Of a stretch of 64,000 nucleotides of DNA, positions 53,129 to 62,600 are shown piece by piece. Position numbers and translations under genes: made by a program. This DNA is from Algiphilus sp965216485. Lineage in GTDB: Bacteria > Pseudomonadota > Gammaproteobacteria > Nevskiales > Nevskiaceae. The stretch is from assembly GCF_965216485.1 (NCBI RefSeq), contig NZ_OZ244162.1, forward strand, positions 2,418,001-2,482,000. Direction: 5' to 3'. A model generated the notes under the pieces. It was not told the origin of the DNA. It did not search any database and saw only the letters and a program-made list of their open reading frames with translations. Position 1 is the first letter of the stretch, and each line of letters opens with the position of its first letter.

Positions 53129-54516
53129 TGCGCTTCCCCAATGGTTTCTTGAGACACCGCCGCCTCGGTATCGGCGGTGTCGTCGTAACGGAGCAGGGCG
53201 TCCAGTGCGGCGAAGTCGCCGGCATCCATTTCGCCCACGGTTTCCTTCAGACGCAGGATGTTGAGCAGCAGCCGGTAGCGCGTCGCATTGAGGTCGCGCT
53301 GGGCCTGCGCCACCCGGGAGGTCGCATCCAGAACATCGGTGATGGTGCGCGTGCCCGCTTCATAGCCATTCTCGGTGGCTTCGCGTGCGGCCTTTGCTGA
53401 CGCCAGCGCCTGTGCGAAGGCGCGCGCTTCGCGCCGCGCCGAATCGACGGCGCGAAAGCGCTCGCGCACCAGACGCCGGGTCTCGGCCTGAATGCGCTCG
53501 AACTCGGCTCGGGCCACGCGTACCTGGGCTGCCGTCTGGCGTTCCTGAGCGGCAAGAGCGCCCCCGTTGTACAGCGGCAGGGTGAGCTCCACGCCGATGA
53601 CGCGGTCCTCCAGCCGTTGGCCGAACTGGTACTCGCTGCTGTCGTCGACGCCGACGCGTCCCACCAGATCCACTTCGGGCACGCGCGCGGCCTCCGCACT
53701 ACGTGCATCGGCCTCTGCCACCTTCCAATCCGCCTTGGCCTGCATCAGGGCCGGATTACGCGCCTCGGCTGCCTCGATCCAGGGTGCCAGCGTGGCAGGC
53801 GTGACGGCCGGCAAGGTCACCTCCGGGGGCAGCACCGGCAGCTGCTCGGGGTAGACACCGGTGATCTCCGCCAAGGCATCCTCGGCGTTTTCCAGCGCGC
53901 GCTGCGCGGTCAGCAGCTGTGCCTGGGCAAGATCGTGGCGCGACTGTGCCTCGACCAGATCGGTTCTGGGGATCAGTTCGACCTCGAAGCGGTTCTTGGC
54001 GTCCTGGAAGGACTCGGCCACGGCCTCGGCCTCCTGCTGGCGCTGGGCAACCGCATCGCGCGCATCCAGCACATCGAAATAGCGTTGCGCCACGCGCAGC
54101 AGCAAGGCGTTGCGGCGCTCGCGCAGCGCCTCGTCGGCGCGTTGCTCGACTGCCTCGGCCCGGTCGCCTCGCGCCCACCAGTCCAGGCGAAAGAGTGGCT
54201 GGCGTGCCTCCAGCTGCGCGCCCCATGCCGGATAGCTTTCCGCCAGCGAGCCGAAGACACCCTGCGACTTGGTGCGGCCAAACTGGCCGTAACCCGAGAC
54301 ATTCACCGACGGCAATCGGCTGGCGCGATCCTCCGCGCCGGCTTCCTGATCCGCATCGTGCTGCGCAATGGACGCCCGGACCGCGGGGTCATGCTGAATG
54401 GTACGGTCCAGAGCCTCGCTCAGGCCCATGGCCCCTGCCGACGCAGACACAGCCGAAAGCGCCACAGCACAGAGCGCACCGGCCAGGCGCTTAGGAACGT
54501 TGGTCACAGAGATCAT
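53125..54516 (-). CDS. TolC-family outer-membrane efflux protein
   Basis: A 463-residue outer-membrane channel with a signal peptide (about residues 1-29) and two OEP repeats; each has the long heptad helices typical of the tunnel and GVELTLPLYNGGA of the second repeat. GAGGTG lies before the ATG at 54516, which overlaps the 3' end of the tetR gene by 26 nt. Its place in front of the adaptor and pump genes means the complete tripartite system is in one operon. Confidence 0.93.
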   Translation of the reverse strand: MISVTNVPKRLAGALCAVALSAVSASAGAMGLSEALDRTIQHDPAVRASIAQHDADQEAGAEDRASRLPSVNVSGYGQFGRTKSQGVFGSLAESYPAWGAQLEARQPLFRLDWWARGDRAEAVEQRADEALRERRNALLLRVAQRYFDVLDARDAVAQRQQEAEAVAESFQDAKNRFEVELIPRTDLVEAQSRHDLAQAQLLTAQRALENAEDALAEITGVYPEQLPVLPPEVTLPAVTPATLAPWIEAAEARNPALMQAKADWKVAEADARSAEAARVPEVDLVGRVGVDDSSEYQFGQRLEDRVIGVELTLPLYNGGALAAQERQTAAQVRVARAEFERIQAETRRLVRERFRAVDSARREARAFAQALASAKAAREATENGYEAGTRTITDVLDATSRVAQAQRDLNATRYRLLLNILRLKETVGEMDAGDFAALDALLRYDDTADTEAAVSQETIGEAQ

Positions 54517-55285
54517 GAAACACCTCAGATTGAATACGGTGAATCAGCGCCTGTAGGCACGACTGATCCAGGGGGTCGACCAGCGGCTGCCACTGATAGC
54601 CATTGAGCACCGCCTGCAGGTGCTGGCACATCAGCAGATAGGGTTCCTGCACATTGAAGTCTTCCAGCACACCTTCGGCGTGCACCAGGTTGTGTGTCCC
54701 CACGGCAGTGGCCCACATTCCGGTGACGAGATGCATCGGGTCCATGCCGCGCAGATTGAGATCGCCCTGCGCCACGGCCTCGTTGATGATGGATACGACG
54801 ATCTCGGTGATGGGTTCGTTTTCGCGCAGGAATTCCTGGCGCCGCTCGGCGGAAGCCGCATTCCAGACCGCTTCACAGAATACGTACTGTGCAATACGGA
54901 AGTATTGCGGATGCCGTCGAACGAAGATCATGTCAGCCACGCCGATGGCCATCATGCGATCGCGCGAACTCGCCTGCCATCGCTGCACGCGACGGAACAT
55001 GTCGACATGCTCGCGCAGCCCCTCCAGCGTCAGCGCCAACAGCAGGTCCTCTTTCGAGGCGAAATGCTGGTACAGCGTGCCAACCGCATACTCGGCTCGG
55101 TCCGCGATACGCGACATCTGCAAGGGAAGCAACCCACCTTCCTCGATCAAGGCATGCGCTTCCTGCAAGAAGCATTGTTCCCGCTCAGCGAACTCGCGCT
55201 GGCGGCGTTCCTTGGTTCCCAACCCTTGTGCCCCGATAGGTGAGTTCGAATTATGAACGGGCTTCACTCCGCGACGCAAATACAT
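54491..55285 (-). CDS. TetR-family regulator of the RND operon
   Basis: About 264 residues from ATG 55285. The HTH MSRIADRAEYAVGTLYQHFASKEDLLLAL lies about 65 residues in, later than normal, so the true start may be TTG 55222, giving a shorter N-terminus before TKERRQREF. It is the first gene of the efflux operon and in the same direction. A GTTC-N7-GAAC repeat lies inside the first part of the longer frame, which is easier to understand as an operator if translation starts later. The ligand is probably a pump substrate. Confidence 0.85.
   Translation of the reverse strand: MYLRRGVKPVHNSNSPIGAQGLGTKERRQREFAEREQCFLQEAHALIEEGGLLPLQMSRIADRAEYAVGTLYQHFASKEDLLLALTLEGLREHVDMFRRVQRWQASSRDRMMAIGVADMIFVRRHPQYFRIAQYVFCEAVWNAASAERRQEFLRENEPITEIVVSIINEAVAQGDLNLRGMDPMHLVTGMWATAVGTHNLVHAEGVLEDFNVQEPYLLMCQHLQAVLNGYQWQPLVDPLDQSCLQALIHRIQSEVFHDLCDQRS
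55244..55258. promoter_or_regulatory. Possible operator, GTTC-N7-GAAC
   Basis: A short inverted repeat GTTC (55244-55247) and GAAC (55255-55258) centred on an AT-rich core, about 22-36 nt before the alternative TTG start of the efflux TetR gene. Weak by itself. Confidence 0.25.
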
Positions 55286-55555
55286 CGCGTTTTGTCCGCC
55301 TCTTGCCGAGCCCCAATCGGGTGTCCACGTCGAGACGCGTGCGGCATCTCGACGCCCCAAGCATCCGGTATCCTTCTCAACGTCGTTGGTCAACAAGGGG
55401 CTTTCCGGCATGCCAAGCCATCGCGCCCGGCGCACGCCATCTGCGCGCTCCGGTGGCATCACGAGGGATCGCAGGACATTATCTCGCGCCTGTCGCGGCG
55501 CCGGCACGGGGCGCACCCGCCCTGCCACCGGACACCAACAAGTCTTGCTTGACGC

Positions 55556-58036
55556 ATGAGTTCAGATGCCCAGAAGCGCGTCTCAGCGCCCCCGTGGTGG
55601 TTGACGCTACTTTCTGCTGTCTTCGTGCTTCCGCAGGCACATCGACGGGCGTGGCCCTTTGGACTCGACGCACGCGTGATGCGCGCATGCCGACGCTTTG
55701 GCGCAGCCATCGACGTCAACCCGGATGACCGCCCGGGCCATATGCTGTGGCGTCTCTTCGTTCGCGCGCCACGCGAAACGCAGTCCACGCGCCAGGTACG
55801 CGCGCTGCGCGCCATCGCCGCACCCTGCCTCCGGGCACTGCGCCGCCTCTCCCGCGGCAGCGGCACGCCGAACCGCTCTGATGCGGCGGCCACACCCGTT
55901 GCCGACGGGCTGTTCAGCGCCCTCTACACCGAGCGCCGGCTGGTGCATGCGTTGCTGCTCGTCGTCGGCCTGATTGCCATCGGCTTCATCGCCACCACAC
56001 CGATGGAGTGGACGCAGCAACTCTGGTTCAGTGGAGGACTATTTGCACTGGCCGTGCTGCTGCGCAAGCGATCCGGCCGTGCCGTCACGCTGGTTCTGAT
56101 CAGCCTGTCGCTGATCGCCACCGCACGCTACTTCTGGTGGCGCGTGAATTATTCGCTGGATCTTGGTTCGCCCATGGAACTGGTATTGGGCTGGGGCCTG
56201 TTCCTGGCCGAATGCTATGCCCTGGCGATTCTGTTGCTGAGCTTCATCCAGTCCGCCTGGCCGCTAAAGCGACGCCCCGTGGCATTGCCAGCGGACTCAG
56301 CCGACTGGCCTTCGGTGGATATCTTCATCCCGACCTACAACGAACCCATCGATGTCGTACGCCCCACGGTGCTTGCAGCTCTCAACCTGGACTGGCCCGC
56401 TGACAAGCTGACCATCTACCTGCTGGATGACGGTCGACGCGACGCCTTCCGCGAACTGGCCGAGGCAGCCGGCGTGGTCTACATGACACGACCCGACAAC
56501 AAGCACGCCAAGGCCGGCAATCTCAATCACGCGCTGGCGCAGAGCCAGGGCGAGTTCATCGCCATCTTCGACTGTGACCATGTGCCGGTCCGCAGCTTTC
56601 TGACCACGACCATGGGCTGGATGCTGGCCGACCCCAAGTGTGCCCTGGTGCAGACGCCGCATCATTTCTTCTCGCCGGATCCGATGGAACGCAACCTTGG
56701 CACCTTCCGCAGGGTTCCGAACGAAGGCCGGCTGTTCTACGGGCTGATCCAGGACGGCAACGACCTCTGGAACGCCACCTTCTTCTGTGGCTCCTGTGCG
56801 GTCCTTCGCCGGGGGCCACTGGAGGAGGTCGGCGGTATCGCCGTCGAAACGGTGACCGAGGATGCGCACACCTCGCTCAAGATGCATCGACGGGGCTACA
56901 ACAGCGTCTATATCAATCAGGTGTTGGCGGCCGGACTGGCCACCGAAAGTCTGGCCGCGCACATCGGCCAGCGCATCCGGTGGGCACGCGGCATGACGCA
57001 GATCTTCTCCGCCGACAACCCGCTGCTGCGCCGGGGCCTGAGCTGGTATCAGCGGCTCTGCTACAGCACGTCGATGCTGCATTTCCTGCATGGCGTGCCC
57101 CGGTTGATTTTCCTGACGGCACCGCTTGCCTATCTCTATTTCGGCTGGCACGTGTTCGACGCCGAAGCCATTGCCATTGCCGCCTTCGCCGTCCCGCACC
57201 TGGTGCAAGCCGTCATTGCCAACTCGCACATGCAGGGGCGCTTCCGGCATTCCTACTGGGCCGAGGTCTACGAATCTCTGTTGGCGTGGTATATCGCCCT
57301 GCCCACCACCTTGGCGTTGATCAACCCGCGCTTCGGGCGCTTCAATGTGACGGCCAAGGGCGGCCAGGTATCCCGCAGCTATTTCGACTGGCGCATTTCC
57401 CTGCCCTTCCTCGTGCTTATGGCACTTGGGCTTGTCGGCTTCCTGATCGGCATCGCCAGACTCGTCTTCGGCCCGGGCGGCGAGGCCGCCACCATCCTGC
57501 TGAACCTCGCCTGGACCGGATACAACCTGATCATCCTCGGTGCGGCTGTCGGCGTAGCCCGCGAAAATCGGCAGTTGCGGCGCACCCACCGTGTCGACTG
57601 GCACGATCCGGTCCATCTGATTCTTCCGGACGGACGCACCGTCTCCGCGGAGTCGCGGGATTTCTCGCTCGGCGGCATGCATCTGGCGCTGGATGAACCG
57701 CTTGCGCTCTCCAGGGGCGACGCGGTCGAAATCATTCTGCCGCTCGGCCCACCCAACGTCCGATTCCCGGCGCGGGTGATCTCGGAAGGGACCCATCTTC
57801 GGCTGGCCTTTGACCAGCTCGACCTGATCCAGCAACGTGCCCTGGTTGCCGCCACTTTCAGCCGCCCGGACGCCTGGGAGCACTGGGATGACCCCGCCGA
57901 GGTGGACCGTCCCCTGGCAAGCCTGCGCGAGATTCTGGTCTTTGGCATCAAAGGCTACGGCCTTCTCTTCCGGCCCCTGCTGTCCTTGACCCGGCGCATG
58001 CGGCCGGTACGCCCCACTGCAACGGATACACACTGA
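55556..58036 (+). CDS. bcsA: Cellulose synthase catalytic subunit BcsA
   Basis: An 826-residue inner-membrane family 2 glycosyltransferase that polymerises UDP-glucose and threads the chain outward. The N-terminal helices are followed by the GT motifs FIPTYNEP, LLDDGRR, FDCDHVP, FFCGSC, TEDAHTS and QRIRWARGM (QxxRW). The PilZ domain carries RRTHR (RxxxR) and DFSLGG (DxSxxG), so activation by cyclic di-GMP is expected. No bcsQ, bcsE or bcsF lies beside it. It is followed after one base by bcsG. Confidence 0.95.
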   Translation: MSSDAQKRVSAPPWWLTLLSAVFVLPQAHRRAWPFGLDARVMRACRRFGAAIDVNPDDRPGHMLWRLFVRAPRETQSTRQVRALRAIAAPCLRALRRLSRGSGTPNRSDAAATPVADGLFSALYTERRLVHALLLVVGLIAIGFIATTPMEWTQQLWFSGGLFALAVLLRKRSGRAVTLVLISLSLIATARYFWWRVNYSLDLGSPMELVLGWGLFLAECYALAILLLSFIQSAWPLKRRPVALPADSADWPSVDIFIPTYNEPIDVVRPTVLAALNLDWPADKLTIYLLDDGRRDAFRELAEAAGVVYMTRPDNKHAKAGNLNHALAQSQGEFIAIFDCDHVPVRSFLTTTMGWMLADPKCALVQTPHHFFSPDPMERNLGTFRRVPNEGRLFYGLIQDGNDLWNATFFCGSCAVLRRGPLEEVGGIAVETVTEDAHTSLKMHRRGYNSVYINQVLAAGLATESLAAHIGQRIRWARGMTQIFSADNPLLRRGLSWYQRLCYSTSMLHFLHGVPRLIFLTAPLAYLYFGWHVFDAEAIAIAAFAVPHLVQAVIANSHMQGRFRHSYWAEVYESLLAWYIALPTTLALINPRFGRFNVTAKGGQVSRSYFDWRISLPFLVLMALGLVGFLIGIARLVFGPGGEAATILLNLAWTGYNLIILGAAVGVARENRQLRRTHRVDWHDPVHLILPDGRTVSAESRDFSLGGMHLALDEPLALSRGDAVEIILPLGPPNVRFPARVISEGTHLRLAFDQLDLIQQRALVAATFSRPDAWEHWDDPAEVDRPLASLREILVFGIKGYGLLFRPLLSLTRRMRPVRPTATDTH

Positions 58037-58037
58037 T

Positions 58038-59684
58038 ATGGGTTGGTGGAGTTTCTATTTCCTGCTCAAGCTGGCCGCCTACGCTGCGGGCAGCATGGCC
58101 TTCGACTGGCGCCTGAATCTGGCACTGGCACTGTTCGTGCTGCTCCCCTTCCAGGGCGCGCGCCGCTGGGTGCAGCAGTTCATCGCCATCCCAGCCGGCG
58201 TCGCCTTGCTCTATCACGACGCCTACCTGCCGCCCTTCACCCGCTTCATTGCAGAGCTGGACACGCTCGCCCACTTCGATCTGATCTATCTGCAGGAACT
58301 GGCTGCCCGTGTGATCGGTTGGGAAGATGTTGCCCTGCTGATCGGCATCGCGCTGATCTACTGGCTGTTGTCCGCCAAGCTGCGCATGGCGAGTTTCGCG
58401 CTGGTCGGCATAGTGCTGGTCCCGGTGGTCCCATTGATCGGTGCCTGGTCATGGTCTGCGGCCTCCACCACGGAGCCAACCGCAACCCCAGCCAACCGTG
58501 ATGGCACGACGGATACGGCGGCGCGTTCGCCCGAAGCGGAGCTGGAGGCCTTCTATCGCGCATCCGCCCAACGGCGTGCACCCTTCAATGCGATGGATCT
58601 CGACGGAGCGCCCTTCGATGTCGTTTTCCTGCATATCTGTTCGCTGGCCTGGGACGATCTCGATCTCTATGGCATGGCAAACCACCCCTTGCTGCAGCGG
58701 CGCGACATTGGCTTCGAGGCCTTCAATACCGTGGCCACCTACAGCGGGCCCGCCGCTCTGCGGCTGGCGCGCGCGACCTGCGGCCAGCAAAGTCACGACG
58801 GCCTGTACAGCGCACCGGAGGAAGAATGCCTGCTGTTCCGGCAGCTCCAGCGCCACGGCTACCAGCCGCAGTTGATCACCAATTGGTCGGACAGCGCCGG
58901 AGTTCATGATTTCATTCCCAAGCTGCGCACCCTTGGTGGCCTCGATGCACCGCAGCGTGCCTTTGGCGATGCTCCCATCACCATGCGTACCTACGACGGC
59001 GAATCCTTGTATTCCGACGACGCCCTGCTCGACCAATGGCGCGCGGATCGACGTGCGGCACCGGATCAGCGCGTTGCGCTCTACTACAACACCAACAGCC
59101 TGCACGACGGCAACCGTCTGCTCGATCGCCCACGGGCCAGTTCCACCGAAACCTATCCGGATCGGCTGCGCCAGCTCCTTGATGATCTGAACGGCTTTAT
59201 CGACGCGCTCGAAGCCTCGGGGCGTGCCACCGTGGTGGTGCTGATTCCCGAGCACGGTGCGGCTCTGCGTGGTGATGCGTTGCAGATCTCGGGCATGAGA
59301 GAGATTCCCACCCCGGCCATCACGCTGGCGCCGGTCGGCATTTTCCTCGCCGGTAGCAGTCAGACACGTACGCCCGTACGCGTCGATACGCCCACCAGCT
59401 ACTTTGCTCTGGGCACGCTGCTGAAACGCTTTGTCGCCGACAATCCCTTTGCCTCTGACGCCCCGGAACTCGCGCGCTATGTCGACGATTTGCCAGCGAC
59501 CCGGCCCGTGTCGGTCAATGAAGGCGCCATCGTCATGCGCAAGGACGATCAATTCCTGCGCCGCGACATCAGTGGGAGCTGGACGCCCTTGCGTACCGGT
59601 CTCGGCCGTGGGGCTGCCCTGCTCGATCAGCCGCCCGTACCGCTCTCCCCGACCGCTCGCATCAGCTATCGCGGTAGGGAGTGA
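58038..59684 (+). CDS. bcsG: Cellulose phosphoethanolamine transferase BcsG
   Basis: A 548-residue protein with four or five N-terminal membrane helices (about residues 5-145), then a periplasmic alkaline-phosphatase-like domain. Key residues of BcsG are present: HICSLAWDDLD with Cys201, TYSGPAALRL with nucleophile Ser236, CGQQSH shortly after, and PEHGAAL with His406. It transfers phosphoethanolamine from phosphatidylethanolamine to the cellulose chain. That links it to phospholipid genes elsewhere in the genome. Its 3' end overlaps bcsC on the opposite strand by 23 nt. Confidence 0.93.
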   Translation: MGWWSFYFLLKLAAYAAGSMAFDWRLNLALALFVLLPFQGARRWVQQFIAIPAGVALLYHDAYLPPFTRFIAELDTLAHFDLIYLQELAARVIGWEDVALLIGIALIYWLLSAKLRMASFALVGIVLVPVVPLIGAWSWSAASTTEPTATPANRDGTTDTAARSPEAELEAFYRASAQRRAPFNAMDLDGAPFDVVFLHICSLAWDDLDLYGMANHPLLQRRDIGFEAFNTVATYSGPAALRLARATCGQQSHDGLYSAPEEECLLFRQLQRHGYQPQLITNWSDSAGVHDFIPKLRTLGGLDAPQRAFGDAPITMRTYDGESLYSDDALLDQWRADRRAAPDQRVALYYNTNSLHDGNRLLDRPRASSTETYPDRLRQLLDDLNGFIDALEASGRATVVVLIPEHGAALRGDALQISGMREIPTPAITLAPVGIFLAGSSQTRTPVRVDTPTSYFALGTLLKRFVADNPFASDAPELARYVDDLPATRPVSVNEGAIVMRKDDQFLRRDISGSWTPLRTGLGRGAALLDQPPVPLSPTARISYRGRE

Positions 59685-62600
59685 TGCGTCGCGGTGGGAA
59701 TCGAATGTGGGGGGTGCCCGTACCCAGGCTGTGGCGGAAATAGAGCGTCAGGAAGTTCGGCTCGTAGAAATCAGCCCGGTTGATCGCGAAACGCGCCCCG
59801 ATACCCAAGCGGTCCGTCAGGGCATATTCGGTCGAAAACTCCGCCTGAAGGCTGGCGCCGCCGCCTGAACCCCCTGCATACACGGGATCTTCGCCAGCGG
59901 CTCGCGCGGCTGCCTGCAGGTCGGGCCGCCCCGGGAAATAATCGGCTTCATCCTCACGCGAGCGCGTGTAGGCGTAGCCCAGTTGGGCGGCGTAGCTCCA
60001 GCGCGTACCCCCGCCCTGCACATAGAGAGGAAGAGAGAGGGTCGTGAAGCCCTGCGGGCTGTAATAGCCACCGTGCCCAAAGGTATAGAAACGCTGGTTG
60101 CGCTCGTAGGCCCAATGGCTGATGCCAACGCCCACATAGACCCGCTGCCCGAACCATTCGGCGATCTGCCGGTTGGTACTGGCGCGGGCAATGACGCCGT
60201 TGTTGTCCGGTATGTTCTTGCCGGCAATGCGATGCAGATAGACCGAGGCGGAATAGTCATAGCGCGCCGCGTAGCGCGCGATGCCGAAGCTCACGCCATC
60301 ACTTCTGGGGATCCCCCAGAAGCGACCGCTGACGGGATCCGTGTCTCCGGCGAAGGACAGGAAGGTGGCAGTCACTGCCCGGCGACTGAGATCCACGCGC
60401 CATTGGTGCCCCTTCCAACGGTCGTTATAGGCCACCCCACCGACCAGATAGGGCCTGGGGAAGCCGAGCGGGGTGGTGCCAAGGTCCAGGCGCCAGTGCT
60501 CACCCTGATAGGCCAAGCCGAGACCGACACCGCGTTCGATGCCCCGTTCCTGCGGAAAGAATGCTGACCGCGCATTGGGAGCAATGGTCGCAAACTGCCC
60601 GAAATCCACGGCGTCGTCCGCCGACAGGCGCCCGACATCCATCTCCGTGGCGTCGAGCTTGAGGATCCACTGGTCATCCCAGTTCACGGGCGTCCGCAAC
60701 TCGACCATCAATGTCTCGAGGCGACGACCGGAGAAGCCGGCGACCCCCGGCACGGCCGCCAGATCGTATCCACCCGCCAGCATGCCCTGTCGGCGCGCGC
60801 GCAACGCGGCCATGCGCCGCTGCAGGGTCTCGGCCTCGGTACCGGGCATCTCAGACGCCTGCAGATAGAACTGCATGGCGTCGGCCGGAGCATCAGCTTC
60901 CAAGGCGGCGTCCGCGGCGAGCATCAGCACTTGGGGGTGCGCGCCCTCTTCGGCTCGAAGAATTTCAAGATAGGGATTCTCACGCGCGTCCTGCGCCTTT
61001 GACGGCTGCCAGGCGCGCGCGACCGCAAGACGATCTTCCAGCGTCTCTGACTGCACCCAGGCCGCTTCCAACGACTGCCGTGCTGCCTGATCGGCATCGT
61101 GCGCATAGAGCGCTTCGGCATAGGCCAGCCGGTCCTCAAGAGGCGGTACCCCTGTTGCCAGGACGCGTTCAAAGCGCCGTACCGCCTGCGCGGGCTGATC
61201 GAGGGCAAGATGCACGCGCCCGAGCAGGCGCAGTGCCGGACGCTTATCGGGCATGCGGTCGGCCAAAGCCGCCACCGCCTCCAGCAGGGGTTGCAACTGC
61301 TTCGGCGATGCCTGGTTGGCAAGGCGCCATTCCGCTTCGGCCTCGAACAGGGCGAGACGCGCATCCGGGGGCACATCGTCGCGGCGGCGCCAGGCCTGCA
61401 GCACCGAGGCGACCTCCTGATCTCGACCGGCCGCCCCATAGACCCGCGCCGCGGCAATCGCTGCATCCAGCGTCTCTTCACGGCCCTCGTACCAGGCTTC
61501 GAAAGCCGCGAGCGCCTCGCTCGTCCTCCCGAAACGGAGTCGTGCCAAAGTCAGACGTCGCCAGCGGCTGGCGTCCTCGGCAGCGTGCTCTTCGCACGTC
61601 GCCCAGTCATCACTCGCCTCTGCCGCATCCAGACACTGTTCAAAGCGCATGCGCTGGGCGAGCGCCTGCATGCCCGCACTGCGCCGGACCTCCGGAATGG
61701 CTTCGACCTGTGCCAGCGCCTCCTCAGGCGAGGCGATGGTCTCCAGGATCAAGCCGGCGGCGAAACGCATCTCGGCCTCGTCGGGATAGGCCTCGACCCC
61801 GGCTTCCATGAGTTCACGTGCGCGCGCCGGCTGCCCCATTGCAATCTGGATACGTGCCAGATCGTGGCGCAGCCAGGGGTCCTCCGGCCGCCCCTCCAAC
61901 GCCGACGCAAGCATCGGCTCGGCCACAGGCGCCGGTGCGATATCGGCCGCCAAGGCCGCTATCGTGGCGCGGGTGGCCGGCGACTCAGCCGCATCGAAGG
62001 CCGTCTCGAGCTGATCCTGCGTGGCTGCTTCATCCCCGGACTGCGCCAGCAAGCGCGCATAGGCGAGGCGCTCCTCGACCGTGACAGCTGTCTCGCAACA
62101 AGCCAGCAGACGGGCGTAGTTGGCACGCGCTGCGTCATTGTTGCCCAGCGCCGACTCAAGCTGCGCCGCCCAGCGGTAGCGGTCACGGGGCGGAAAGTCA
62201 CTGCCTCGAAGGCTGCCGAGCAACTCCCTGATCGCGCCGGCTGCGCCATCTGCCGCGTGGGCGCGCAGCGTCACCGCAACCAAAGCGTCCATGAGCTCCG
62301 CATCCGTCGCCCGCGCCAGCATCGAGTCGCGCAGTTCCACCAGGACAGCCCGCGCGTCGTCGTGACGACCCGTCCGCGACAGCAGATCGGCCCAGACACG
62401 TGTCATCGCCGGTGTGCTGGTGTTCTCATCACGCCAGCGCGCGAGGCGCTCAACCCCCTCGTCGAGGATATCTGCCTGCGCCCAGGCGTCGATCAGCGAC
62501 CGCCACCGCTCCGGTGCACTGCCCGCACGCAGGCTGCAATCGAGCAAGCCTTCTGCGCTATGGCGCTGCAGGCACTGACGGAAGCGCAATGTATCGAGCA

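Noticed and set aside
56297..58033. 578-codon minus-strand frame opposite bcsA
   Set aside because: Antisense shadow; bcsA is unmistakable on the other strand.
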